Source: JACPFV01 sp038043245 (lineage in GTDB: Bacteria; Pseudomonadota; Gammaproteobacteria; Nevskiales; Nevskiaceae). From it: DNA of 64,000 nt. The notes below the pieces were generated by a model. That model was given only the letters and a program-made list of their open reading frames with translations. It ran no database searches and was not told the DNA's origin. A program made the translations under genes and the position numbers. The stretch lies in contig JBBTCH010000004.1 of assembly GCA_038043245.1 (NCBI GenBank), positions 1 to 64,000 of the forward strand, read 5' to 3'. Below, in pieces: positions 7,115 through 15,314 of the stretch; position 1 is the first letter of the stretch; every line of letters starts with the position of its first letter.

Positions 7115-9203
7115 TGCACGCAAGACAGCGGTGGTCAGACCGCCGCTGACGCTCCAGACCTCCGTCCAATACCTGCGCGGCGCCGGCCCGGCGTTGGCGC
7201 AGAAACTGCGCGCGCTGGGGCTGTCGCAGGTACAGGACCTGCTGTTTCATCTGCCGCTGCGCTATGAGGACCGTCGACGGTTCACGCCGCTCGCGGACCT
7301 GAAAGAGGGCGGTGAGGTCTTGGTCCGCGCCAAGGTCGAGCATCAGGAAGTGCGTTATTCGCCGCGGCGCAATCTGCGCGTCGCCGTGAGCGAGCAGGAC
7401 TCATGGTTATTGCTGCGGTTTTTCTTCTTCAACCAGACACAGGCGGCCAACTTCAAGCCCGGCAGCTGGGTGCGCGCCTACGGCCGGCTGCGGCAGGGCA
7501 AGTCCGGGATGGAGATGATTCATCCCGAGTATCAGCTGGCGGCAACGGCCGAGGAGCTCACGCCGGAAAAAACCCTGACACCGATTTATCCGGCGTCCAC
7601 CGGCGTGACCCAGCCGCGCCTGCGTCAGCTGATCCGTCAGGCGCTGGAGCTGGCGTCGACTGATCCGGTTTTCAACCTGGCGCTGCCGGGTCTCGACGGC
7701 CCGGACACTTTGTCGGCATTGAGACTGATCCACCAGCCGCAGAACGACGCCGATGCGCAGCAGCTATTGGCGCTGGCGCATCCGGCGCAGCGACGGCTGA
7801 TCCGGGAAGAATTGCTGGCGCATCAGCTGTCGATGCGCGTGCTGCGCCGGCAGGTACGCGGCAAGCCGGCGCCACGCATCGTCAACGCCGCGGCCGGCGT
7901 CGCTGCGCTCGAAGCGCGCTTGCCGTTCCGCTATACGAATGCACAGCGCCGCGTCGCCGCAGAAATCGCACGCGACCTGGATTCGGCGGCGCCGATGCTG
8001 CGACTGGTGCAGGGCGACGTCGGTTCCGGCAAGACCGCAGTTGCCGCGGCGGCGCTGGTGGCCGCAGCGCGCGCCGGATTTCAGGGCGCGTTGATGGCGC
8101 CGACCGAACTGCTGGCGGAGCAGCATGCGCAGACACTGCAGGCCTGGCTTGCGCCCATGGATATCACGGCCTGCCTGCTCAAGGGCACGCAGAAAAAACC
8201 GCAACGCGCGTCCGCGCTGGCGGCGATCAAGAGCGGGCAGGCGCAGATCGTGGTCGGCACTCACGCCGTGTTCCAGCAGAGTGCGATGTTCAAGAGACTC
8301 GCGCTGGTGGTGGTCGACGAGCAGCATCGTTTCGGCGTGCAGCAGCGGCTGGCCTTGCGCGACAAGGGCCCGGCGGGCCTGACGCCGCACCAGCTGGTGA
8401 TGACGGCAACGCCGATCCCGCGCACGCTGGCGCAGACGCTGTATGCCGATTTGGATGTGAGCGTGATCGATGAGTTGCCGCCGGGGCGCAAGCCCATCAT
8501 CACCGTGGCGCTGAGCAGCGAACGCCGCGCCGAGGTGTTGGCGCGCATCGGCAAGGCCTGCGCCTCGGGCCGGCAGGCGTACTGGGTGTGCACGCTGATC
8601 GAAGAATCCGAGGAGATCGAAGCGCAGGCCGCCGAAGAAACCGCGCGTACCCTGCGCGCGGAATTGCCCGAACTGAAGATCGGCCTCGTCCACGGCCGCC
8701 TGAAACCGGTCGAAAAGGACGCGCAGATGCAGGCGTTCAAGGCCGGCATCACGCAACTGCTGGTGGCGACCACGGTGATCGAGGTCGGCGTCGATGTGCC
8801 CAACGCCAGCATCCTGATCATCGACAACGCCGAACGGCTTGGACTGGCGCAGCTGCACCAGCTGCGCGGGCGCGTCGGGCGCGGCGCGACGGAATCGCAA
8901 TGCGTGCTGTTGTACCAGCCGCCGCTGTCCTTGACCGCGCAAGCGCGACTGGATGTCATGCGCAAGACTCAGGACGGGTTTCTCATCGCCCAGCGCGATC
9001 TTGAGTTGCGCGGTCCGGGCGAGCTGCTCGGCCGCCGCCAGACCGGCTTGGTCGGTTTGAAACTCGCCGATCCGCTACGCGACGCCGCGCTCGGCGCGCC
9101 GCTGCAGAAACTGGCGGACGAATGGCTGGAGCGTCATCCGGGGCCGTGCTCGGCGCTGATCCGGCGCTGGGTAGGAGATGTCGAGAAATACGGACAGGTT
9201 TAA
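7074..9203 (+). CDS. recG: ATP-dependent DNA helicase RecG
   Basis: About 700 residues. Remodels stalled forks and branch-migrates Holliday junctions. The N-terminal wedge/OB domain is followed by Walker A GDVGSGKTA, the DEQH box (VVDEQHRFGVQQR), a MTATPIPRTLAQT motif and motif VI QLHQLRGRVGRG. The start is uncertain: the GTG at 7074 overlaps ridA by 41 nt, while TTG codons at 7101 and 7107 would remove most or all of the overlap and still leave a normal N-terminus before the conserved QTSVQYLRGAGP. The longest frame is given. Confidence 0.95.
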   Translation: MRVSKLTRFLSLTDARKTAVVRPPLTLQTSVQYLRGAGPALAQKLRALGLSQVQDLLFHLPLRYEDRRRFTPLADLKEGGEVLVRAKVEHQEVRYSPRRNLRVAVSEQDSWLLLRFFFFNQTQAANFKPGSWVRAYGRLRQGKSGMEMIHPEYQLAATAEELTPEKTLTPIYPASTGVTQPRLRQLIRQALELASTDPVFNLALPGLDGPDTLSALRLIHQPQNDADAQQLLALAHPAQRRLIREELLAHQLSMRVLRRQVRGKPAPRIVNAAAGVAALEARLPFRYTNAQRRVAAEIARDLDSAAPMLRLVQGDVGSGKTAVAAAALVAAARAGFQGALMAPTELLAEQHAQTLQAWLAPMDITACLLKGTQKKPQRASALAAIKSGQAQIVVGTHAVFQQSAMFKRLALVVVDEQHRFGVQQRLALRDKGPAGLTPHQLVMTATPIPRTLAQTLYADLDVSVIDELPPGRKPIITVALSSERRAEVLARIGKACASGRQAYWVCTLIEESEEIEAQAAEETARTLRAELPELKIGLVHGRLKPVEKDAQMQAFKAGITQLLVATTVIEVGVDVPNASILIIDNAERLGLAQLHQLRGRVGRGATESQCVLLYQPPLSLTAQARLDVMRKTQDGFLIAQRDLELRGPGELLGRRQTGLVGLKLADPLRDAALGAPLQKLADEWLERHPGPCSALIRRWVGDVEKYGQV

Positions 9204-9244
9204 CTCTGCAGATGAGGCCGACGGGTGCGGCAGAATGAGCGCCA

Positions 9245-10120
9245 ATGAATAGTTACATCACAAAATTCCGCGATTACCTGCTGCTGATGCGTGCCGACAA
9301 GCCCATCGGCATCTTTTTATTGTTATGGCCAACGCTGTGGGCGCTGTGGTTTGCCGCGGGCGGCATGCCGACGCTGCACGTGCTGCTGGTGTTCGTCGGC
9401 GGCACGGTGCTGATGCGTTCCGCAGGTTGCGCGATCAACGATTTCGCCGACCGCGATTTCGACCCCAGGGTGGCGCGCACCCGGAACCGTCCGTTGGTGA
9501 CCGGCCGTGTGACGCCCGAAGAGGCGGTGCGGGTGTTCGTGGTGATTGCGATCATCGCTTTCGGCTTGCTGACCTCGCTGAAGAACACGCTGGCGATCCT
9601 GTGGTCGGTTCCCGCCGTGCTGCTGGCCGCGGCGTATCCGTTCACCAAGCGCGTGTTCGCGATGCCGCAGGCGATTCTCGGCCTGGCGTTTTCTGCGGGT
9701 ATTCCGATGGCCTATGCCGCTGTGCTGCATCGGGTGGAGTGGACGCCGGTGCTGCAACTGGTGGCCGCCAATCTGTGTTGGGTCATCGCCTACGACACCT
9801 TGTATGCGATGGCCGACCGCGAGGACGATCTGAAAATCGGCGTCAAATCCTCGGCCATCCTGTTCGGCCGTCACGACCTGACCCTGGTTGCCTTGCTGCA
9901 CATGGCGAGTCTGCTGCTGCTGGCGCAGCTGGGCTGGAGCAGCGGCCGCGGCTGGATCTTCTTCACCGGCCTGGCAGGCGCTGCCGCGCTGGCGACTCTG
10001 CAGCAGCACCTCATCCGCAATCGTGAGCCGTCCGTCTGCATGCAGGCCTTCCTGCAGAACAATTACTTCGGCCTTGTCATCTTCGTGGGCTTGGCTTTGG
10101 ATTACGCTGTCGTTCCATGA
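9245..10120 (+). CDS. ubiA: 4-hydroxybenzoate polyprenyltransferase
   Basis: 291-residue integral membrane prenyltransferase that attaches the polyprenyl tail to 4-hydroxybenzoate in ubiquinone synthesis. Both Asp-rich motifs are present: NDFADRDFD (65-73) and a DREDD motif in the second half. Eight or nine hydrophobic segments are visible. In enterobacteria ubiC (chorismate lyase) precedes ubiA; here recG does and no ubiC occurs in the window, so 4-hydroxybenzoate may come from the chorismatase at 35.7 kb. Confidence 0.95.
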   Translation: MNSYITKFRDYLLLMRADKPIGIFLLLWPTLWALWFAAGGMPTLHVLLVFVGGTVLMRSAGCAINDFADRDFDPRVARTRNRPLVTGRVTPEEAVRVFVVIAIIAFGLLTSLKNTLAILWSVPAVLLAAAYPFTKRVFAMPQAILGLAFSAGIPMAYAAVLHRVEWTPVLQLVAANLCWVIAYDTLYAMADREDDLKIGVKSSAILFGRHDLTLVALLHMASLLLLAQLGWSSGRGWIFFTGLAGAAALATLQQHLIRNREPSVCMQAFLQNNYFGLVIFVGLALDYAVVP

Positions 10121-10998
10121 AACATTCATCTCTGTTGCTGTCGCTCGCGCTCATCGGGTGCTCGACCCTGGAAGGCGCGCCCGAGAACATCAAGCCGGTC
10201 AATGCGGTCGCACACAACTTCACCGTGCAGAAAGGCCTGACCTATTCGCCTGCCGGCTGGCCGCAGGAATTGAAGGCCGACATCTACGCGCCGCGCGGCC
10301 TGGGCCCGCATGCGGTGGTGATGGTGCTGTACGGCGGCGGCTGGGCAGATGGCGCACGCGGCGACATGAGCGATGTCTGCAGATATCTGGCCGAGCGCGG
10401 CTTCGCGGCCGTCGCAGTGGACTACCGCCATGCGCCGCAATACAAGTTCCCCGCGCCACTGCAGGATCTGCAGCAGGCGCTGCGCTGGGTGCACGCGCGC
10501 GCCGAAAGCCTCAACCTTGACGCCGACCGCATCGGCATCTACGGCTATTCGTCCGGCGGCCATCTGGCGGCGTTGATCGGCACCATCGGCGACAGCGATC
10601 CGCTGGATGCGCCCTACGGCGGGCCGCTGACGCGGGTCAAGGCCGTGGTCGCGGGCGGCGCGCCGACCGACTTGCGTAAATATGAGGGCGGCGAGCTGGT
10701 GCCGCAGTTTCTCGGCGGCTCGCGCGAGCAGATTCCGGAAGTCTTCGCGCTGGCATCGCCGATTACGCACGTGTCACCCAGTGACCCGCCGTTTTTTTTC
10801 TACCACGGCACGCTCGACACGCTGGTGCCGATCGATCACGCCGAGGATATGAAGGTCGCGCTGGATGCGGTGGGTGTGCCGGCACAGCTGCTGCGGCTCA
10901 CCGCCATGACGCATGTGATGACCTATTTCTTCGACAGCACGGCACTGGAAAGCGCGACTCATTTCCTCGACCGTTACCTGAGGGCGCGGGCTTTTTAA
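10117..10998 (+). CDS. Lipoprotein alpha/beta-hydrolase (carboxylesterase-like)
   Basis: 293 residues, starting with a lipoprotein signal (LIGC, Cys15). The hydrolase fold shows an oxyanion-hole YGGGW, the nucleophile elbow GYSSGGH, an acid in HGTLDTLVP and the catalytic His in MTHVM, as in BD-FAE/acetyl-esterase-like enzymes. The ATG overlaps the ubiA stop by 4 nt (ATGA), so it is translationally coupled to ubiA, though a role in quinone synthesis is not implied. Its TAA shares the sequence TTAA with the converging comF stop. Substrate unknown. Confidence 0.85.
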   Translation: MKHSSLLLSLALIGCSTLEGAPENIKPVNAVAHNFTVQKGLTYSPAGWPQELKADIYAPRGLGPHAVVMVLYGGGWADGARGDMSDVCRYLAERGFAAVAVDYRHAPQYKFPAPLQDLQQALRWVHARAESLNLDADRIGIYGYSSGGHLAALIGTIGDSDPLDAPYGGPLTRVKAVVAGGAPTDLRKYEGGELVPQFLGGSREQIPEVFALASPITHVSPSDPPFFFYHGTLDTLVPIDHAEDMKVALDAVGVPAQLLRLTAMTHVMTYFFDSTALESATHFLDRYLRARAF

Positions 10999-11603
10999 TC
11001 AGCTAGAGGTGTCTGTGCGAGCGCCCAGGCTTCGATGCGGGCGGCGCCCGCCTGCCGACAAACCTTGGCCAGTTCCACCAGGGTCGCGCCGGTGGTCATC
11101 ACGTCGTCCAGCAGGGCGATATGCAACTCGTCCAGCGAGCACGTGACCTCGAAAGCGCCGCGCACGTTCTTGCGCCGCTCCACGGCGGATTTGCCGATCT
11201 GGTCTTCCGTGTTGCGCGTGCGCCGCGCCGCTTCCGGAATCAGCCGCACATCCAGCACGCGATGAATCCCACGAGCAATCTCCAGTGATTGGTTGAAGCC
11301 ACGCGACCGCAGCCGCGACCCATGCAGCGGCACCGGAATCAGGATCTGCGGCAGCGGTTCGGCCCGCGTGGCGAGCCGCCGCGCCATCAGCTCGCCGAGG
11401 GTGAGGGCGTGTCGCAAAGCGCCCTGGTATTTCAGGGCATGAATCTGGGCCTGTACCGGGGTTTTCAGCTGGAACGCGGCGAACACATGGTCAATGTATT
11501 CCTGCGGTTTTGTCTCCGAGTGCCATGGCAGGTCGTGTGCGCAGGCGGCGCACACCGCCGCGCCACGTGCGCCGCAATATTCACAGCGAGAGGGCAGAAT
11601 CAA
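10995..11603 (-). CDS. comF: ComF family protein (phosphoribosyltransferase-like)
   Basis: 202 residues. An N-terminal zinc-ribbon (CEYC...CAAC) is followed by a phosphoribosyltransferase fold with the PRPP loop LLDDVMTTGAT near the C-terminus and IPVPLH...RGFNQS in the middle. ComF proteins assist uptake of transforming DNA. The only in-frame start is a TTG immediately beside an upstream TGA; it abuts the left half of the bio operator, so BirA binding could also affect comF. Confidence 0.9.
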   Translation of the reverse strand: MILPSRCEYCGARGAAVCAACAHDLPWHSETKPQEYIDHVFAAFQLKTPVQAQIHALKYQGALRHALTLGELMARRLATRAEPLPQILIPVPLHGSRLRSRGFNQSLEIARGIHRVLDVRLIPEAARRTRNTEDQIGKSAVERRKNVRGAFEVTCSLDELHIALLDDVMTTGATLVELAKVCRQAGAARIEAWALAQTPLAD

Positions 11604-11637
11604 TTGTCAACCCGAATGGCTACGGTAAGATTGACAA
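11604..11637 (+). promoter_or_regulatory. bioO: BirA-type biotin operator overlapping the bio promoter
   Basis: Half-sites TTGTCAACC (11604-11612) and GATTGACAA (11629-11637) are separated by 16 nt. The left half matches the proteobacterial BirA half-site TTGTAAACC at 8 of 9 positions, the right half matches GGTTTACAA at 7 of 9. A possible promoter lies inside (-35 TTGTCA 11604, -10 TAAGAT 11626, 16-nt spacer), so BirA-biotinyl-AMP would block it. bioB starts 20 nt downstream with GGGGA as SD. Confidence 0.75.
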
Positions 11638-11656
11638 CACTATTTGGGGAATCCGC

Positions 11657-12676
11657 ATGAGCCACGACCTCCGCCACGACTGGACGCGCGCCGAAGCGGC
11701 CGCGCTGTTCGCGCTGCCGTTCAACGAACTTTTGTTTCGCGCGCAGAGTCTGCATCGCCGCTATTTTGATCCCAATACGGTGCAACTCTCCACGCTGATC
11801 TCGATCAAGACGGGCGCCTGCCCGGAAGACTGCGCGTACTGCCCGCAGTCGGCGCGCTACGACACCGGCCTCAAAGCCGAACCGCTGATGGACGTGGACG
11901 CCGTGGTCGAAGCCGCGCGCGAGGCCAAGGCCAATGGCGCCACGCGCTTTTGCATGGGCGCGGCCTGGCGCTCGCCGAAGGACCGCGACATCGAAAAAGT
12001 CGAGGTGATGGTGCGCGAGGTGAAGAACCTCGGCCTCGAAACCTGCGTCACGCTGGGCATGCTCAAGCCTCAGCAGGCGCAGAAGCTGGCCGACGCCGGG
12101 CTCGATTACTACAACCACAACCTCGACACTTCGCCGGAGTTCTACGGAAAAATCATCAGCACCCGCACTTACGAGGATCGCCTCGATACGCTGAAGAACG
12201 TGCGCGATGCGGGCGTCAAGGTCTGCTGCGGCGGCATCGTCGGCATGGGTGAGGGCGAGCAGGACCGCGCCGAGCTGTTGCGCCAGCTGGCGGTGATGAA
12301 CCCGCATCCCGAGAGCGTGCCGATCAACAACCTGGTGCAGGTCGGCGGCACGCCGCTGAAAGGCACTGAGGCGCTGGACCCACTGGAGTTCGTGCGCATG
12401 ATCGCGGTGGCGCGGGTGATGATGCCCAAGTCCTATGTGCGCCTGTCCGCCGGCCGCACCGACATGAGCGACGAACTGCAGGCCCTGTGTTTCTTCGCCG
12501 GCGCCAACTCGATCTTCTACGGCGACAAGCTGCTGACCACCGGCAACCCGCAGAACGAGAAAGACCGCGCGCTGTTCGCGCGGCTGGGCATAGCTCCAGA
12601 TTCAGCGCCGCTTTCCAACGCCGTCATTCCTGCGCAAGCGGGAATCCAGGGGCAAGAACAGCGCCGCTGTGCGTAG
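11657..12676 (+). CDS. bioB: Biotin synthase (radical SAM)
   Basis: 339 residues. Inserts sulfur into dethiobiotin using a radical-SAM [4Fe-4S] cluster bound by CPEDCAYC (CxxxCxxC), plus an auxiliary cluster. The family body is complete up to RLGIAPDS. The last 20 or so residues (NAVIPAQAGIQG...) are translated from an inserted palindromic repeat, so the C-terminus is atypical. ATG preceded by GGGGA. First gene of the bio operon; its stop overlaps the bioF start by 8 nt. Confidence 0.97.
   Translation: MSHDLRHDWTRAEAAALFALPFNELLFRAQSLHRRYFDPNTVQLSTLISIKTGACPEDCAYCPQSARYDTGLKAEPLMDVDAVVEAAREAKANGATRFCMGAAWRSPKDRDIEKVEVMVREVKNLGLETCVTLGMLKPQQAQKLADAGLDYYNHNLDTSPEFYGKIISTRTYEDRLDTLKNVRDAGVKVCCGGIVGMGEGEQDRAELLRQLAVMNPHPESVPINNLVQVGGTPLKGTEALDPLEFVRMIAVARVMMPKSYVRLSAGRTDMSDELQALCFFAGANSIFYGDKLLTTGNPQNEKDRALFARLGIAPDSAPLSNAVIPAQAGIQGQEQRRCA
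12622..12649 (+). repeat. dRS3/REP-like palindromic repeat within the bioB 3-prime end
   Basis: CGTCATTCCTGCGCAAGCGGGAATCCAG contains the inverted repeat ATTCCTGC-GCAA-GCGGGAAT. This class of short dispersed repeat (ATTCC...GGAAT core) is widespread in beta- and gammaproteobacteria. Here it is read through as coding sequence at the end of bioB. Confidence 0.75.
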
Positions 12677-13805
12677 CGCATCGCTGCTTGAGCAGCGGCT
12701 TGCGCCGGAGCTGGAGCGGCTGAAAGCAGGGAATCTCTACCGCGTGCGACGTGTGGTCGAGGGCGCGCACGGCGCGCAGATCACGGTCAACGGCAAAGCC
12801 TGCATCAACTTCTGCTCCAACGACTATCTCGGCCTTGCGTCCGATCCGCGCATCGCGACAGCCGCGCGCAAGGCTTTAAGCGAAACCGGCACTGGCAGCG
12901 GCGCAGCGGCACTGGTGTCGGGTTACAACCGCGAGCATTGCGCGCTCGAAGAAGAACTCGCCGCCTATACCGGCCGTGCGCGCGCCCTGCTGTTCTCCAC
13001 CGGTTGGGCGGCCAACCTCGGTGTGCTGCGCGCGCTGCTGGGCAAGAACGACACGCTGATCGCCGACGAGCTCAATCACGCCTCGCTGATTGACGGCGGA
13101 CGGCTGTCTGGTGCGACTTATGTGCGTGTGCCGCACCTCGGTGTGGACGAATATCAGAATGCGCTTGCGTCGGCCAAGGGTAATGTCATCGTCGCCACCG
13201 ATTCGGTGTTCAGCATGGACGGCGATCTGGCGTCGTTGCCTGCGCTCGCCGAGTTGTGCCGCACACATAAAGCCACGCTGATGGTGGATGACGCCCATGG
13301 CTTTGGCGTGCGCGAAATACCGCAGCAGGCGGAAATCTACGTCGCCACCCTCGGCAAATCGCTGGGTTGTGCCGGTGCCTTCGTCGCCGGCAGCGAAACC
13401 CTGATCGAGTATCTGATCCAGCGCGCGCGCAGCTGGGTGTTCTCCACCGCGCCGCCGCCGGCCTTGGCCGCCGCTGCGCGCGAGTCGCTGCGCATCATCC
13501 AAAGTGAGCCCGCTTTGCGTCAGCAACTGGAAACCAACATCCTGAGATTCCGCGATGGCGCGCGACAGCTCGGCATCGTACTGAAGGATTCCACCACGGC
13601 GATTCAGCCACTGATTGTTGGCGAAGAGAAAACTGCGCTGGCGTTGAGTCAGTATTTGTTCGAGCGCGGGCTTTGGGTCGCGGCCATCCGCCCGCCGACG
13701 GTACCGGCCAGCACTTCACGTCTGCGCATCACGCTTTCTGCCGCGCATGCCTCGGAGCAGATCGACCGTCTCCTCGCTGTGCTCTCGCAAGGACTCAAAT
13801 GCTGA
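12669..13805 (+). CDS. bioF: 8-amino-7-oxononanoate synthase
   Basis: 378 residues, PLP enzyme that condenses pimeloyl-ACP/CoA with L-alanine. The PLP lysine is in ATLGKSLGCAGAF; FCSNDYLGLA and DDAHGFGV are family motifs. It begins at GTG 12669, overlapping bioB, which suggests translational coupling. Confidence 0.96.
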   Translation: MRSASLLEQRLAPELERLKAGNLYRVRRVVEGAHGAQITVNGKACINFCSNDYLGLASDPRIATAARKALSETGTGSGAAALVSGYNREHCALEEELAAYTGRARALLFSTGWAANLGVLRALLGKNDTLIADELNHASLIDGGRLSGATYVRVPHLGVDEYQNALASAKGNVIVATDSVFSMDGDLASLPALAELCRTHKATLMVDDAHGFGVREIPQQAEIYVATLGKSLGCAGAFVAGSETLIEYLIQRARSWVFSTAPPPALAAAARESLRIIQSEPALRQQLETNILRFRDGARQLGIVLKDSTTAIQPLIVGEEKTALALSQYLFERGLWVAAIRPPTVPASTSRLRITLSAAHASEQIDRLLAVLSQGLKC

Positions 13806-14032
13806 TTCAGGCCATTTCGCTGGCAGGCGCAATGACGATCCTCGCTGCTTTCGTCCTGCAACTGTGGGGCCGCTTGAAGGCCGACGACGCCGCCTATCTA
13901 TGGGCCAACACGCTCGGCGCGGGCGTGTTGACCGTGGTTGCGTGGATAGAATCGCAGTGGGGATTCCTGCTCATGGAAAGCGTCTGGACCGCGGTCAGTT
14001 TGAACGGCCTGGTAAAGCGCACGCGCACATGA
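13799..14032 (+). CDS. Small membrane protein (CBU_0592-like) inside the bio operon
   Basis: 77 residues with two to three hydrophobic helices (MLIQAISLAGAMTILAAFVL, AYLWANTLGAGVLTVVAWIE). It resembles the CBU_0592 family of small membrane proteins, whose function is unknown. It is wedged between bioF and bioD with 7-nt and 4-nt overlaps, so it is made with the biotin enzymes. Whether it helps biotin metabolism or is a passenger cannot be told from sequence. Confidence 0.82.
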   Translation: MLIQAISLAGAMTILAAFVLQLWGRLKADDAAYLWANTLGAGVLTVVAWIESQWGFLLMESVWTAVSLNGLVKRTRT

Positions 14033-14721
14033 CCGCGAAAACGCTTTTCGTCACCGGCACCGACACTGGCGTCGGCAAGACGCTCGCGGCCTGTGCGTTG
14101 CTGCGGAATCTTCGCGCTCAGGGCAAAAAGGTCTGCGGCTTCAAACCGGTGGCTAGCGGCTGTGAGAACGGAAAAAACGCCGATGCGTTGGCGCTGATGC
14201 AGGCGACCGACTGCACTGAACCTTACGAGCGCATTAATCCAGTCGCGTTGCCTGAGGCCATCGCGCCGCATCTGGCGGCGGCGCATGCACACACCGCGAT
14301 CTCGACCGACGCTTTGCGCGCCGCGCACGATGCGCTGGTCAACCGCTACGACTGGATCATTGCCGAAGGCGCCGGCGGCTGGCTGGTGCCGTATGGCGAC
14401 ACCTGGACGCAGGCCGAATGGGTGGCGGAGATGGAATGGCCGGTGATCCTGGTCGTCGGCCTACGGCTCGGCTGTCTGAACCACGCACTGCTCACGGTCG
14501 AGTCCATCCGCCATCGCACAGGTTTTGCCGGCTGGATCGCCAACGTGCTGCCGCCGCAGATGGCCGCTTGCGAGGAAAACATCGAAACCCTGCGCCAGCG
14601 CATTTCCGCGCCGTTGCTAGGAATCATTCCCGAACATGCCGGCGAGAGTGGCGCGCGCGATGCGCTGGACCTCAAATCCCTGCTGAAGCCACCACCCGCT
14701 CCAGCTGTTTTGGAGCCTTGA
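14029..14721 (+). CDS. bioD: Dethiobiotin synthetase
   Basis: 230 residues. ATP-dependent carboxylation/ring closure of 7,8-diaminononanoate. P-loop GTDTGVGKT at 7-15 (a family hallmark), plus the KPVASGC and EGAGGW motifs. Overlaps the preceding small membrane protein gene by 4 nt (ATGA). bioA, bioC and bioH are not in the window. Confidence 0.96.
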   Translation: MTAKTLFVTGTDTGVGKTLAACALLRNLRAQGKKVCGFKPVASGCENGKNADALALMQATDCTEPYERINPVALPEAIAPHLAAAHAHTAISTDALRAAHDALVNRYDWIIAEGAGGWLVPYGDTWTQAEWVAEMEWPVILVVGLRLGCLNHALLTVESIRHRTGFAGWIANVLPPQMAACEENIETLRQRISAPLLGIIPEHAGESGARDALDLKSLLKPPPAPAVLEP

Positions 14722-14743
14722 AAGGGCGTTAGCCGTCGAAACC

Positions 14744-15175
14744 ATGGCCTTTCATACATCGCGAGAGATAGCGGCCCATCCGTCCAGCATATTTGCCGCG
14801 TTTGAGGACAGCGCCCGCTTGGCGGTTTGGTGGGGCCCCGCGGGCTTCACGAACACATTCAAGACCTGCGAGTTCAAGGCGGGCGGCAAATGGTCATACG
14901 TAATGCATGGGCCGGGCGCAAAGCACTACCCAAATGAAAGCGTCTTTCGTGACATCGAGCCATTCAAGCGGATTGTCATCCAGCACGTATCACAGCCGCG
15001 ATACCTCCTGACGGTGACTTTTGAGCCGACGGCCAATGGCGGAACTCTTGTCAGTTGGACGCAGGACTTCGAAGATCCAAGGGTTGCGAGCGGTATTGGA
15101 CACATCGTTGTACCGGCAAATGAACAGAATCTTGACCGACTGGCGGCAGAGGTGCGGCGCGAGCGCGGTGGCTGA
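14744..15175 (+). CDS. SRPBCC (AHSA1-like) domain protein
   Basis: 143 residues covering one START/AHSA1 fold: N-terminal IAAHPSSIFAAFEDSARLAVWWGPAGF, typical of the AHSA1-like SRPBCC group, then a beta-rich middle and a C-terminal helix. Such proteins bind hydrophobic ligands in a cavity; the ligand here is unknown. No good SD is seen before the ATG; GGGCGTTAG lies 12-20 nt upstream. First unit of the accessory patch. Confidence 0.85.
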   Translation: MAFHTSREIAAHPSSIFAAFEDSARLAVWWGPAGFTNTFKTCEFKAGGKWSYVMHGPGAKHYPNESVFRDIEPFKRIVIQHVSQPRYLLTVTFEPTANGGTLVSWTQDFEDPRVASGIGHIVVPANEQNLDRLAAEVRRERGG

Positions 15176-15183
15176 CCGGCGTC

Positions 15184-15235
15184 GAAAGTTCACCGCAACC
15201 CGTTTCATGAGCGGCGCGCTCGCCCAGCTTGATGT
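15184..15235 (+). repeat. Degenerate copy of the acyl-CoA dehydrogenase 3-prime end (copy A)
   Basis: Compared with the real gene end at 17389 onward, the segment shares AAGTTCACCGC exactly, then CC, CAT, AGCGGCGC, CT and, after a gap, GCTTGAT in order. On the coding strand the last 30 nt match at 24 positions. It lies between the SRPBCC and hydrolase genes. An imperfect inverted repeat (15218-15230 with 15271-15286) follows. Confidence 0.5.
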
Positions 15236-15314
15236 CCGAAAACGGCGCGTAAATCGATTCGTGTAAATCTAAGCTGTGAGGCGAGCTTCACTGTTTCCTC
15301 ATGAGCTGAATCCA

